Notes: a model not told the origin generated them from the sequence alone. Shown: positions 11,280-25,789, counted from the stretch's first letter. The stretch: 64,000 nucleotides of DNA from Apostichopus japonicus (GCF_037975245.1 NC_092580.1:28113501-28177500); one strand, 5' to 3'. Numbers and translations: made by a program.

Positions 11280-14200
11280 TTTTAAGTACTGAAGTATAAA
11301 AATCGGAAATTTCTTACTTTTTTTGCTATTGGGCATTTGCATGTGATTAATATTCAAATAAAAAAGGAAGCAAAATCATGTCCTTGGCGACGAACTTGGG
11401 AATCAATCAAATGTATTTTTTACTGGCTCAAACTTCTTCACTTGGGTGAAAACATCTACAGAAGGATTCCTTAGTTGGACCAATTTACAATCCCCCCTTT
11501 TTTCTAGTAAATACTAGATCTTTTTGTTAAACGTATACTGACCAAACGTAAGCCTATAATAAGCTGCTTTATACAATGACTAAAGCCGTAAGGCGTTGAT
11601 GACGTCACAGATGCATTCACACGTGCCTTTTCCCCACTCATTTAGTTTTGACGTAAACGTTTCTCTCAAGCCTTTCAACTATTGAACATACACCTATTTA
11701 TAGTCGATGATAACTGAATGATTGAACGAGAACGGACAGCTTGTAATTACGCCATTCTTACCGTATCACAAAGATGTTGTTTTTTCTTCTTCTTCTTACC
11801 CCTTTCTGTTATTATCGAGTTACGGTTCGGTGGACCTCTTCATGACCCCTTTTTCTGCTCTAGGTGACCCTCTTTGAATCTTCACTCCGTTAAGTTCTCT
11901 TGTGGTGCCTCAATGTCACTACAGGATTATTATTCGTATTGTTACCAGTGTAATCAGTTCTTTGAAAGTAAGAATAGAAAACAACCTACACTCCCCTTGA
12001 CCAAGTAATCCTTAATCTGTTTATCGAATGAATTTCAATGGAGGATTTGTTTTTTACCACTTATTTAGCTGCATTTCTTGTTTTTTATTCTTCTATTTTG
12101 GGGGGTTTTCGTCATTCTTTTCTGAGAAAGAAACTTTGAAAAATACTTGAGTAAACATCTTGATTTATGCATTAGATGGTTATTAAGGTTTTCCGACAAA
12201 AGGAATGGTGCACTTCATACGTAACAGGGGAATGAACAAATAAACTAATGCGGGAGGACAAGCCGCATGCGGTTCAGTTGTAATTTGTCAATCAGCTTAA
12301 AAAACAACATGTCCGTGTTTTGATTAATCGTCAACAGTCACATATACACTGCAGTACATGGTGGATCCCGGCCTTTTGGCTATGTGTTGTATCTGTTCCT
12401 TTTGAGGGGAATGGTGATGCACACCCGACGATGATCACACAGTCACAGTCTCGATGCAAGGGGACTGGGGTTGAGAGCGGATCAGTCGTTTGGTAGTTTG
12501 GTTTTCGTGCCCAGGTTCTTTCCTGGGTGACTCTTTTTTTTAAAGTATCTCGGATGAGTGGGCCCGTGTCATATAAGAATAGCGATTTACACGACAAATA
12601 TTGATAAAAAGAAACAAATGCCCGTGTGTGCAACAGGTGCTGAATTGATCCACCATGCACCTTGTTTTGAAGAAAGAAAAAGACATGTTTGTAGCTAATT
12701 TAGTGCCAAGACAATTTCAATAATGGGGGTGGGGTAGGGCGGGGAGGGATTGGGGTGGCGGGTCCTTCCTGGATATGTCTTTGCACTGGATTTGTGTAAA
12801 TTACGTAAATTTACGTAAATTACATTCGCTACGACTGCGAAAGCGAAAGCGCCAGGGAAGGAATCCAGAGAAATTCCAAAACGTTCACAAGTATATGGTG
12901 TGTTACCTCACTTTACGTTTGCAAAATCATCTAATTCACATAACTGTTCAACGACACCAAGAAAGATCAAATTAATGTTCTTCTCATTGTATATAAATAT
13001 CAGCAAGATGGTCGCCCACACAGAGCATGTCGAACGAGTTGATACATTTCTGCTTCATGAAATGAACTCACTTAACCTCAGATATACAGTAGAATTGGAA
13101 AAGAATGTCGCTTTATTTCCAGACATGTTTCATTTCTATATAATCTCATCACTGACAACTTGGCAACCGGGAGACAGTTAAAGGGTATCACGGTGACCGA
13201 TGATGAACTAGTTAGTGTTTGAATGTTTTGGATGAAGAATCTATTCGACAGATTATGATGTTCACCTGTCTGTATGTCTGTGTGTTTTATGGTCTGTCTC
13301 TCCGATGCAGGTCTATTTGCATGTCTGTCTGTCTGTCTGTCTGTCTGTCAGTATACGCCGTACGTATTAACATTTGCTCGACTCGGTTATAATATCTCAG
13401 CTCCTGTATTGATCTCCTAATGAAGTTAGTCAAAATTCTGATAACTTGTTCTTGGATATCTTTTCTCTTTGAAATATCTGATATTCTAAATTTAACTACG
13501 GTACTCCTTAATGCACCAAAATACGGTTGGAGGTTCAGTACAGTCTGAAAATTCGTAACCGAAGTAACTTCCTAAAATAAGCAAGAGTTTTCTCTGAGAA
13601 ACTCGCAGAGAATGATTTCGTACTGGCACACCCACTTTAGAATGAAAGGTATTAACTAAATGCTAGAAAGTCAGTTTATGGTCACCCATGCTCGAGTTTC
13701 AACCGATATATTGTTGTGCACTCTAAAAGCAGCGATCCGTACAGAGGAATTCCATTGTCTTATTTTAATAATCATAAACGTCTGGGAATAGTTTGGAAGA
13801 TCAGAACCTCAAGGAAGATACTTTTGAAAACTTTCAGCTTAAAACATGGGACCAATACTAATGATTTACATACGAGTAAACACCTACACTGGTATAGTTT
13901 CAACTTGTCGATTTGAATTTGGTTGACAGTTTCAATATTTGTTTCAGACTCAGATTAAACTGCATGGAAGTACAAAGGGAGGTATATTCCAGATAACTTC
14001 TAACCGATTATAGAATAAATTTTAATATTTCATTGGTTGGGAAAGTACCAATCGTAAATCAATTCACACACATGATCAGCTATTATAGTATAGTTTTTAC
14101 GACAAGTAAACATAATCGGCTATTCGTTGAAATAACAGTAATTCATAAAATGCGATCAAAAAAGAGACCCGTTTGATATTCACTGCTACAGTGCTAGGTG

Positions 14201-17200
14201 AAATGTTTACGTAGGAATGAACTGTGCTGACTTCGTAGCGACGAAACTTCTAGTATTTTTTTCCAAATAGCTGTCATTTACAACGTAATTCTTATTAAAA
14301 GTACATTCCAATTTTTCTGAAAGATCAAAGGCAAACATCCGCAACACTTTAACTTGGTGGAATATGTACTGCAATTAGTCCCCCATGGCACCTCCCTCCC
14401 ACCACAGTGGTCCCACGAAGACTACCGTTCGCAAATCACGTCCCGTACAACAATTCCCAACTTCCCAAGAACAACTCAGATCAACCACATATAAGACCTA
14501 AAACGACATATTTTAGGCGTAATTAAGTTTAATACATGTAGGCTAGAACAATCTGGATTATGTGACGTATCCTTACATCATCCACTTATTTCTCCTCCCC
14601 TCCCCCATCCCCCACCCCCATCCCACCCCACCCCACCACGTCACCAGATACAAGTATTATACATATGCCGACGCTAGTGTGATATAAGATCACTGACGAA
14701 CCACAGTCAGAGAAAAATATTCGCTGGCATGAATATCTGCTTGATATATAAGTTCCTCGGCGAAGTCTGACTATCCTAATATTATCGGAGATACTGAATA
14801 CCGTAGCTTAGGCCTATACCGTCGTTCAAAATGATCTATATCCGCATTCAATTACTCTTTCCATTGTTGTGTCATTGCGGTTCGGCCTGAAGTAAAGCAT
14901 TAACTTCAGTTTGTTATTCACAGTTACATGATTTGTTTAACAGATGTATATAATCGGCGCGCACCCTTTAAGTCAACTTCCCCCAATTCATGTGTTGTAT
15001 TTATGCCCAATGTGCGTGCCATGGAATTCCCGGAGGGTTCCGTTACCCAGGATCACAATAGGTTAATCGCAAAAGTTTCGCATCTTGTCACTTTCTTTCT
15101 CAAGAGACATTGGAATTCCACTCCACGATTCTTTTCTAGTGGGTGTATCTCATCTAATCCGTCTTGGGGCTGAAGAGTGCAAAAGGGTTGCGGTTTGTTT
15201 TATTTCTATGTTAAGAAAGACTATTATTTCTAAAGCCCAGAAGCCCTACCACATGCGGCTCTCATTTTTGGTAAGATTGCCAGGTGGGTGTGAGCCTACG
15301 TGTTCATTCTTTGCCAATCCACTCGATGATGTTGTAAAGATAAGAAAAAATATTGGAGAGGGTTTCTTCATGAACTCCTTAGATCACCCGAAACGTCTGT
15401 GTTATTGCCAAGTAGGATGGAAGCAACAGTAAAAACTCTTCCAACTAACGAGGTTTTGGTTTATACGGTGAAAAAGTTATTGTGAAGTTCGACCTACCTC
15501 AGTGATGCAAAGGCACCTACTACACACGTACGTGACGTCACGAAAATGATCAAGGAGCCGCAAAATTACAAAGGAAAGAAAGAGCTGTCTAGAAATTCCA
15601 AATCGGAAAGAGATGTGAACCAAACACCGGGTAGGTGGGTGCGGGGTGGGGTGGGGGAGGGGGAACTTGGGACCACATGGAAACGCCATGGTCTGCTAAT
15701 GATCCCTCACGGTACTCCAGGTTATAAGGTCAAAACGGGTTGTAGAGAAAGTTGGAAGATTTCGAGTAAGGAAATGTATCATATAATTAACTTAAAGTAA
15801 TTATTATTTATTAATTTTAATATTTTAAATGATTAATTTAAATGATTAATTATTAAAGTATTTATGGATTTTTTCCCATTTTCCCCCCTAAAAGTCTATA
15901 CATGCATTGCATGCATATGACGAGATGACTATTTTCGAAACCTTTACGGAGAATAACTTCCCAACTTAAAGGAATTTTTAGACATGTGAATAAATTTGAG
16001 GAGGGGGGGGGGGCTATATCCCTCACATACAAAGAGTGAAGGGGTACCGGTTCACCCCCCCCCCCTCCCGCTTATTGATGTCTGTTGGTGAGCGCTCTAT
16101 AAAAACAAACTTCAACATTTTTGAACTGGTTTATTTGTATAACAGAGAGTGTTGATTATCCTTCGTTCTAAGTTAATGTGATCATGTTGTGCCATGATCA
16201 AAAATGACATTGAGTTAACGGGATAACAGTTATTGCGGCTATAAATATGATATCTTCCGTTTCTTCAGTTATAAGCCAGATCGCTGACCACCAGTTATCC
16301 CTTAACCGATATTTCAGGGTTTAAATTTCGAAGCCGCTGTTTCTCTGTTTTGCTTTGGTATTAATAAATAAATATTTGAGTCCGTCAAAACCGTTTGACA
16401 GACATATTTAACCACCAAAGTTTGACAATGAGGTCTACATTTCGATGAAATAACTTTTCAATTAGGAGGGGTGCAATCAGTCTGACGTAAGATAATGAAA
16501 GGGTACCCACTGAGAAACTTAAAGGACGCCTTGAAAACCGTCAAAGATATAATATATAATAAATAATATATATATATAGCCTATATACATATATATATAT
16601 ATGTGTGTGTGTGTGTTAATATGTATATGTATATATGTGTTAATTTCCGATATGTTTCGCTAAAGTGTACCAAGTTACTTCCATTGCACAAACATCACTT
16701 CGTTATGTATATCTACGTAGGGATGTGTGGTTTGCTTGGTTCATTGAAAATGTATCTCATATGGGAGAATGGGTCGGTGGGGCGGAGGGGGGGGGGATAT
16801 GAGACGGAGAGGTGGTGTTCTGAAGGTAGTATTAATCCTACCAATGTATCACCTCCAAGAAGGTTTTAAGTATTCATCCAACACAATAAAAATAAAAAAG
16901 GAAATTTTGCAAGGCCACCTAATCTTTCTTATTTTTTTATATTTTTTCATTTACGGAAGGTTTCGAACGATTGAAAATATGCTATACCAAAATGCAAACA
17001 TTGCAAACAAATGTTTCTCGGTAAAGAACATTGCCATGTTTTCCTTCCAGTGTTATAGCCGCACATAGTTTGGTTTATACATCTTGGTTTACAAGAGGCG
17101 GGCTGTTATGTTCTCATTTGCTTGTTAAGATTCTTTACCCATGCATGGCTTTCTGAACAAAGAAAGTCAGGTCCTCTTAAACGATAGCTATGCATTACCT

Positions 17201-19160
17201 CAGAGATTTGTCCAAATAAATGTTGAAAATTTGCTTTAGGATCAATCAAGTCAGGACGTTCTCTTTAACTGGTCAAATATTCTTTTATCAAGACATCAAA
17301 TACACGTTCGTATTAAGCAAACATTATTTTAATCTCGTGCTGTCTGGATATTAATACCGATAAGTGACAAGTTGTCACGACAACCGACATGTGTATTAAA
17401 TATTTCATTTGTCAATGGAATTGTCCACGTGATTTACCTTAAGGCTATAACACTATTAAGTAGGGTTTGGTCAATAACCCTGTAATAAATATGAAGGGAA
17501 AAACAGGGAAATGGAAGTCTTATGAAATCGTGATGATATATAATCGCTCGGTCTGGTACCTATCGGCATCCGTGTTTTACCCATTTCTCTAAAATATGTT
17601 TTCATGACTATTGTCAATTGATTGTTGTCAATCGGACTGTTTTCAAAATGATGTACTCACCCATCGTCCCTACCCACCCCTACTGTCACCCACACATCAC
17701 CCCAAGTCCCCTACCCTCCCGCTCCGCCCGCCCCACTATACTTTCCCACTTAATCCTCAAAATATACACGAGATATATATGTATATACATATATTTATAT
17801 ATTCAAATATAAATATATATATATATATAAGATATATGTACGTACATATTTTGCATCAGCAGGAGCTGTGAATAACATAATAGTGATTTATTCCAGACTT
17901 CAGTTGACATGGTGGCATTATTAGTATACAAGTCCATGTCTCGTAAACATGTGTTTAGTTTTACTTCAGAGTGATATTTGAGGGGCGCATTGGCGACACT
18001 GCCATAATTAAATGTCATTTCTCGTGTGAGCTTCCATGAATTTCCCGTTAATTTGCCACATTTCTGTCATAGATAAATTATGAGCATGTTTTGCTTGATT
18101 CTCCCATTGTTGCGTACGGTACATACAAGTATACATTACATGTAACTTAGTGTGATTCTCGAAGTGGAACCAAATCCTGTTTTCTGGGTTTTATTCATTA
18201 TCGAATACATGTGCAAAGAAATTTGCGGGATAGAGACACTGATGACGTCATCAAGGATCCATTTCAAGTCGACCAATGTGTATATATTTTACGTGTGTTA
18301 TTCAAACCTAATATTGTTTCCCACTAGTATTGCATAAAGTGTCAGTTGAAATGTATTTATTTTCTTTCAAGAATGATTGAGTAATTCTTTCATCTAATGG
18401 AATTCATTTACTGAGGTTGTCAAGTAAGATCAAACTCGTCGATGTAAACCACGTTCGACAGATGTTCAAATTGAAAGTGGACAATTTTCCTATATGTTTT
18501 CGTCTCAGAAGAATCTCATTTATAAGGTTCCTTGGGAGGACTACAATAACCGCAAACCCAAGTAAAATATCTTCAATTAAAAACAATGAGGAGGCATGGA
18601 CAGGTCTTAAAGTGGTATTTTACGAACTATACTTCCGAGTGAAGATAATTTAATGGCTCCAAGTATACTGACGAAATATTTTCCAAAGTTCTCACGTCTG
18701 TGAAACAGATGGTATAGTAGTTCTGGCTGCGACGTTGAAAGGCCCACATGTTGTTTAAGGCTTCGTATTTGCAGGGAGAATGGGCATGGGCTCAGACAAT
18801 TGTGGTCAGACTGGTTTATATAATGTGATACTGTATTAATTGAGATATTTTAGCTTCATAATAACGGAAACCAATGGAAGGTTTTGTGCTTTCTCAGAAA
18901 AACATTCATTGTATCTCAAACGTTCTAACAGAATAGATAAGAGTACTTGACAACCAAGTGTTATAGTATATGAACATTTCTCTAGCCTAGCTCTGCATTT
19001 TCATGACTTTAGATTATGTACAACGATTTACATATTTTAGATTAGTTTGTAGCTTTGACAGAACAGGATATGAAGTGACATGACGTGTCATGGCATGACG
19101 TGACGTGACATGACATGACATTTACGGTACGATGCAATGCCGGATGCAATGTGATCATAC
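11280..19160. other. Long gene-poor region
   Basis: I found no recognisable gene in this 8 kb. Visible structure includes a (TGTC)n tract at 13,322-13,349, poly-G near 15,997-16,012, poly-C near 16,056-16,066, mixed TA/TG microsatellites at 16,555-16,620 and 17,770-17,835, and many short AT-rich ORFs without domain signatures. The 115-codon ORF at 15,085-15,432 overlaps another open frame and has no recognisable motif. Confidence 0.5.
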
Positions 19161-19162
19161 GA

Positions 19163-19317
19163 TACGATATCATATCATATCATTTATTATCATATCATAT
19201 CATATCATATCACATCATATCATATCATATCACATCACATCACATCACATCACATCACATCACATCACATCACATCACATCACATCACATCACATCACAT
19301 CACATCATATCATATCA
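19163..19317 (+). repeat. (CATAT/CACAT)n pentamer satellite
   Basis: About thirty tandem copies of CATAT or CACAT. The array is homogenised into a CATAT block, a central CACAT block and a short CATAT end. It is preceded at 19,076-19,120 by GACATGACGTG-type short palindromes. The His/Ser/Thr-rich ORFs over it are repeat translations. Confidence 0.9.
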
Positions 19318-19921
19318 TTTGAATGAAAGAAAGTACTATATATCATTTAAGATCATGAACTCTACAAAGTTCACTAGTTTTCTTTTTTACAAAAGGCTGA
19401 AGTAAGTATTTAGTTATTCCTAAAATCCTTCAGTTAAGTCGAGAGTGTAATTACTATTATACTTCAATGAGTTCTTTTTTCTTCTTCTTCTTAATCTTCT
19501 TCTATTTATCCATTATTTTTTGATGGAGGAGTTCTTCCGCAGTGATAAAGGTTCAAGTGTTCCTCCTACAGTTAATGACTTCCTCCCAATAGGACCTACT
19601 TCCTACATCCTACCATCTTGATCAACTAGATATATTCTACAAAGCTTTGCCAAGACGGCGAACTTGCATGCGTGGCCGGGACATCGTTATCCGCGTCTTT
19701 TGTGGAAGACATTATCTTACTTGATCACAAACGATGACTTACTGAACAGCAATCAACTTGTACTTGGAATGTTGCCATGTAATATCAATTTAATGAGTAT
19801 CGTCTAAATCTAATACCGGAAAAAACACTGCGACGAGGGTAGGTTGTTTTTGCTTGACTTTATCTTACTCAATGAAATCAGATGGTATACTAATGAACTT
19901 AGTTCAGTGACTTCAGTGTTT

Positions 19922-20275
19922 TAAAGGGTGTGAAGACTCGCGCAAAAAGAAACGTCTAATGCCGGTAATCTGACCTAGTTTCGAATAAGGTGTAACAGAA
20001 GTGTTAGACACCACCATCGATCCCAGAAAATACGCACACAGCTTGCTACCTTCGGTAATGAGACACTAGTGTACAGTCAGTACATACAGCTGCGGTCAAA
20101 AGCCACAGCACAGTGTACAAACGATACAGCGATGAACATCTCAGGTCCAGCTAAAGATAACAAGGTATCACGTTTCATTACTGTCTGCATTTTGTAGCGA
20201 CAAGCAGAAAACTTCACTTGAAAGCAACGGAAAGTTAACTTTTTCAGAGCACGGCACGCGGTTTGGGGCGAGCCT
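19922..20275 (+). repeat. Dispersed repeat family 3, full-length copy
   Basis: It starts TTTAAAGGGTGTGAAGACTC and ends near GGCACGCGGTTTGGGGCGAG. It matches 54,046-54,385 over about 340 bases with several small indels, and 60,078-60,172 over the first 95. No coding capacity and no box A/B are obvious, so the class is undecided. Confidence 0.85.
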
Positions 20276-20279
20276 CTTC

Positions 20280-23200
20280 AATGCCTTTAAGACGAGCAGC
20301 AATGAGGAACAATATGCGCCAGCAAGAGCAGCTTTGTCGGAGTCGGGATACAGAAGTGAGGTCACTACTTAGCCTAAAGTCATGTGAGAAACCTCCAACG
20401 CGCAACTTTTCATAAATAAGAAGTGCTCTGCCTCTTTTTGTTATTTCGGTTTATTGGCTATCGTGGAATAATGTAAAATGGCCCTGAAGCGGCGACCAGT
20501 CAAGTATAGGCAATATTTGATGAACAATTCCTCTAAGTTTTATTCAGGAAATACAACGTCAAGCAATATTTTCTTTAACAAATGACCCTTTTTGATGAAC
20601 TTCCATATAAATGATTTTTATTGCCCAAGATGCATGAAGACATATAAACTTTGTTTCAAAGGTGGGGCACCCTCACCCCTTCCACATCCAAGTTTTGTTA
20701 AATTTTGAAATTATAAAGTCTTAGGCCCATCATATGTAGGCCAATTAGACCTTGAGGATTCTTGACCCTGTAGGCACTTTCCTCATCTGAATGTTGGGTA
20801 TGAACGTATGTGCCATGAACGTATTGCCATTGCCATGCCATTGCCATGAACGTATGTGACATAAAAGTAGGTGTGTTTCGAAAGTATAGCCCTTCTCACG
20901 TCCGTCTCCATCCACCCCCTACCCCCCCCCCCCATCAACTACTCTTTTGTTTGTCGCTAAGCGCAACTGCTCAGCGGGAGACCCAGACAATGTATACACA
21001 TAGGTAAATTACTATCGATATCGTATGGATGACACCTTGTAGGCCTACTATATAAGCAGTTAGGAGTACTTGGAAACACCGATATTTGTTTGTCTAGAAG
21101 AATAGGTCGAGTCAAAGGTTTATTCAACGGGGAGTTATTTATGTAGTAAGAGGTCACGAGTCGTTCTATAAACATGATCATATTCCGTATACGTTAGTAT
21201 GTCAAACACTATACTGTCGAGTTAACAAAACAGTCGATCGAAGAAAGACGACCTAAATATAGATACTGGATTGAAGCGCATTCTATACAAGGACAATAAG
21301 ATTGGTGCGCAGTGTATTTTATCTATTGTACACATTTCACAGCACATTAGGAAGCAAAACTACAGCACTGGTCATGTCACACGTTACCCACGAGTATGCC
21401 CTGTGCGTATGCCAAGCCAATAGGACGCTCCATGACCACATCCAAAATCAACAGTCATACCGGTCCTATATCTAGTTCCGCGAAATTTGACAAATTGCAT
21501 TCTCTGCCTGCAAATCATAACGATACCGTTATGGTGATCACTCGTGGGATGCAATTTCCTTCGTAATTATTGAAGACGAGATCTTTCGAAGTGTTTTCTA
21601 TAATGGCCCCTTTTCGTTCGGCCAAACCTGCACAAGTGGAACAACGCTTGCTGACTAGTCAATCAGTCAACGCGTATGTACGCAAGTTCATCGTGTTGGC
21701 ATGCTTGCGAGCGCTTTCACACGATCGTGTTACTTTATACAGTACATAGAGCACGCGCATTAGGACAGATATATGACAGCGCCCATTTAAAATCACTGGA
21801 GAACATTATAAGGAACATAACAATTGACTTCTACACGTGTTCGAAACAGCATATCAGTGCATACATTTTTGTTGGAAATTTGTGTTTCATATTTGTCATT
21901 CTCTCGTACTGAAAGGTTCAGATTACATAGACTAAACTAAATTACATCATTTCTGTCCTGAAAATATCTACTTCATCGAATGGCCACTCAAATATCAACA
22001 ACCATTCAATTGCTGCAAAAACGAAACGCTTTTGCCTGTGCACAGTGGGGTATAAAGACAGAAGCAAGCCCCCCCCCCCCCACCACCCCACACCCACACA
22101 CACAAATAGAAACATCATTTTTATTCGGGAGATATCATGGTTGAAAGAAGTCATGTCAGGGGGACTGCTAGTGTGCCGATTTCACTGAAGTCATATTACT
22201 TCCGTGGTCAATGTGTGACGCCATAAGATGAAACACTTCAAATGAATGTAGATACTTTTGGTATAATGAAAAATATGCCAATTAGTTATTGTTAAAATGT
22301 CAAAAACCCATAGGTCTGGCCCTGGCTATCTATCAAGTAAGTGAACAATGCATGAAATAAACTTGATCGAGTCTTCAGTCTTGTCATTCAAACCATGATA
22401 CTTTCCAAATCGAATGAGAAGTTTTTTTTTCTTATACTTCTATAGGATGCATTCATTCGTCACAAACGTCTTAAGTATATGCATAATTATGATAGTTTGG
22501 GTTTTGTTTAACCTTTAAATAGTCTTCTTTAACATTTCTCAGTGACTCAGTGCAGAATTATATTTGAGGTTCACAAATATCCTCGAAAACATTTTTGAAA
22601 ACTTTTGTTAATTTGGTTTGGAAAGACGAAAGTTGTAAGCAATAAAGTTGGGAGCAATACTTATGTTCTGTGAGTAATATTTGACATGTTTAAAATTTGA
22701 ACTTTATACACACATGAGCTTGAAAGTAGAAAATCAGAAATAGTGCAACAGTTACGGCGAACTGTTTGTTAAACCAGATATTTGTTATGGAATAACAACT
22801 CCCTGGTTGAACTTAGTTCTAACTCATTGCACAAAGGAAATAGATAATAGAAGGACCTTAACAAGTAGTTTTAATAGCGTAAAGCTTAACCTCTTTACCC
22901 AATTTCTGCAGTGAATGCAGAAAGCAATCCAAACGGCAGGGTGTCGAATTGAGCTTACAATGGTTATAATAAATATTAGATGGCATGATAAGGACTGTCC
23001 GTATTTTCGGCCAATAAAAATTGTTTTCATGGAACGCTAATTAGGCCTTAATAATTGAGAAGTTAAATATAGACGAAAGTCAGTGCACCCAAGTTAACAT
23101 ATATATTATATGGCGTACTATAAAGAACGCGTGACTTTTGATTTTGCTTTGGACAAGCAATGAATGTGAGAAATTATAACACGCACAGAATTACACGAGG

Positions 23201-24700
23201 GAAAGTAGGTCTATGTGTATACCTTGCAGCAGGGAGCCAACCACTCAGGCTAACAACGAAATAAGATTTTAATTTGGAAATTAGGATGGCAACAACACAG
23301 GAATGGAGAAGGGTGGTAACAACATTAGAACTTTTTGTTATGTTTTGCCCATTTCTCTCCCCTAAGGTGTAAGCGTATATCTCTCCAAACCCGTAAAAAG
23401 TACGCCCATACATATTTTGAACTACCATTGCTTTAATTGGCTGAATTTGCATATACAAGATAGTCAGTTCATATCAGCGAACATGAACATTCAAACTGAA
23501 GTAATATGATATGATAAAAGAAAGCTGTCTACAAAAAAGAAAAGAAAAGGCGGTTAACCAGTTTGAGCGAACACTTCGGCGGAATGCAATCAAGTAAACA
23601 GCTATATTTTGATGGCTGGGTGTGCAACCACACATATACCGTCCCGGGTTCAACAAGAGTGCATGAAAGAAAAAGAAAAAGAAAATCCACACTTTAGGTC
23701 TTATGTTTGAAAGAAACGCTGCTTAGAACAGAATCTGAGTTGCATTAGAAACAAACAAAGCGATATCATTCCATAATAATTCAATTTTTCACTACCGGTC
23801 TAATCATATAGAACAGGGAGGGGGTGGGGTCGGACTGGATAAACGATAAAGGGGGGGGGGGGGAAGTACATCATAAAGTATGACTTAAGGAAAGATGCTA
23901 TTGTTGATATGACATTGTGCAATGAAAAAGTAAAATCGAGTGCCAGTCAAAATTACAAAGCAATTACGGTGGTCGTGTTATTCCTCTTTCAATTTATGTT
24001 CCTTTGCTCCTTTAAATGTTTAGGACGGCTCCCCATGCAGACTGCACCAAAACTATTTAAAACCCATTGTGTTATAACTACATAAATTGTTCTTGAACCT
24101 CATACAAAGCCGTACCAGATTAGATAACATCCAATACATCTAGTTCTTTGATACGTGTGTAGTACATTGTAAACAAGTTATTTTGAGGCCATAAGTCTAG
24201 CTTTTGGTTTTTGTGTGTTGCTTCTGGGTCATTTTTCAAACAAATAAATAAATAAGATGTTATTGAAATCCTCATCGGAAATGACAGCAGAGAAATTGTC
24301 ACGGTTCGCAACATCAACATTAGTTTTATTGACGACAGTCGCAAACGTTTCAACAAGAAGAAAATAGTAAGGTACAGTTAAAGTGCCATTATTTTTTTAA
24401 ATAAGTAAGAATATTTATATATTCATTTTGAAAATGAAAGTGAATATTTTCAAAAGTGCTTATTTATTGATTAAACAGATTGACGACCACGGCCAATTTG
24501 TTTGTAAATTTTACTGAAATGAACAAACCTTTACCCTTGAATTTCGTTATTTAGTTGGTAGGCCTACTTATGTTTTCACTTCATTTTGTTGAGAGTACAC
24601 AAACCTGAACAAGAACACCTCCCCCATTTTAGCCCAATTTTTAACTGAAATTCATTCATACTTAGTAAAGATTCCTAAATCCTATTGGTCCATTCAGGTC
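20280..24700. other. Gene-poor region
   Basis: No recognisable exon. Contains poly-C near 20,923-20,934 and 22,069-22,081, poly-G near 23,850-23,862, and a GA/AAAG-rich patch near 23,535-23,690. Short ORFs lack domain signatures. Confidence 0.5.
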
Positions 24701-24818
24701 AGCTGACCGTGGTTAATCCTGTGAGTAACGCACGGTAAAATTACGGGGCATCACTTTAATAAATCTTTGGTTATATGTAACCAAAAATGTTTTGTTTTAT
24801 GATTTTCCCCCACACAAA

Positions 24819-25020
24819 TGGTAGTGTATGAATGAACGGGGTTAATCAACGGTCTAGCGTGCGTTACTCACATGATTAATGCACTCCGGGTGTTAATGCT
24901 ATCGCTGGATGCACTCGGGCTCCGCCCTCGTGCATCGCTTGCATTATCGCCCGATCGTGCATTAATCCTGTGAGTAACGCACGCTAGACCGTTGATTAAC
25001 CCCTTAGTCATACATAGCAT
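24819..25020. mobile_element. TIR MITE-like element with long, near-perfect inverted arms
   Basis: The left arm (GGGGTTAATCAACGGTCTAG from 24,838) is the exact reverse complement of the right arm ending at 25,003. Perfect pairing spans about 35 bases, and lower-quality pairing (ATG.TA.TGTATGA) runs outward to about 24,819 and 25,020. The middle has its own stem (ATGCACTCGGGC/CCTCGTGCAT). A fragment of the same sequence is at 24,712-24,741. It is far too short to encode a transposase, so it would be mobilised by another element. Confidence 0.8.
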
Positions 25021-25320
25021 CTCGTAGTATACTTTCAAAATAACTTTCGTTTATCCCCAAAGTTACGACATTTGAGGTGGGAATCAGAGACGAATTTTGT
25101 ATGTGTGTACATTTTATCGGTTAAAAGGTGACAAATAAAATCCGATATGAAGTCTGTAGTGTCTGTTTTAATGATTCCAATGTGTGTTAAACCGATGATA
25201 GCAACCGTACTGGAATGAGACTACACGGAATGGTAATGCTCCAGGCATATCCCTTGTTGATTAATGTAAGAGTAGCTATCACACATACCGTGTTGGCAGA
25301 GTGTCTGTCTGTGCGGTTAC

Positions 25321-25787
25321 ATCCCTATGTTCCGACGTCTCTATGTTCCGACGTCTATATGTTCCGACAATACGAAATAATTTTTGACCAACATTTTGTC
25401 GGACCCAATTTTTTCGGACCCAACTTTTTTCGGACCAAAATTTGTTTGGAACAAAAAATTTTTGGACCAACCTTTTTTTTGACCAACATTTTTTTTTGAC
25501 CAATATGTTTTCGGACCAAAATTTTTTTTGACTGAAATTTTTTTGGACCAACATTTCTTCGGACCAAAATTGTTTTCTGAAACAAACGGCACCTTTTTAT
25601 TTTTTTATAAAAAAACAAATTTGGTGGGTCCAAAAAAAATTTACTCCCCCCAAAAATTGGGGTCAAAAAAGTAGTTTTCTTGGTACAACGAAATTTTCGG
25701 ATACAAAAAATTGCTCCGAATTTTTTCTTTTTGTCGGAACATAGAGACGTCGGGACATAAAGACGTCGGAACATAGGGATGTCACCG
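25321..25787. mobile_element. TIR element with tandem sub-repeats in the ends
   Basis: The left end (25,321-25,370) contains three tandem copies of ATGTTCCGACGTCT-type sequence. The right end (25,735-25,785) is its inverted counterpart, with CGGAACATAGAGACGTCGG units. The interior is about 360 bases of degenerate TTTTTTGGACCAA repeats. The overlapping minus-strand ORFs rich in Lys, Phe and Trp are translations of this low-complexity interior. Confidence 0.75.
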
Positions 25788-25789
25788 TC

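Noticed and set aside
15085-15432. 115-codon ORF as a gene
   Set aside because: It overlaps another open frame, has no splice or domain support, and its composition matches the surrounding non-coding DNA.
19115-19405. ORFs rich in HITSHH repeats
   Set aside because: Direct translation of the CATAT/CACAT satellite; any frame without a stop in the unit stays open.
20168-20365. 65-codon minus-strand ORF
   Set aside because: It lies mostly inside dispersed repeat family 3, and the second copy at 54 kb does not keep the frame in full.
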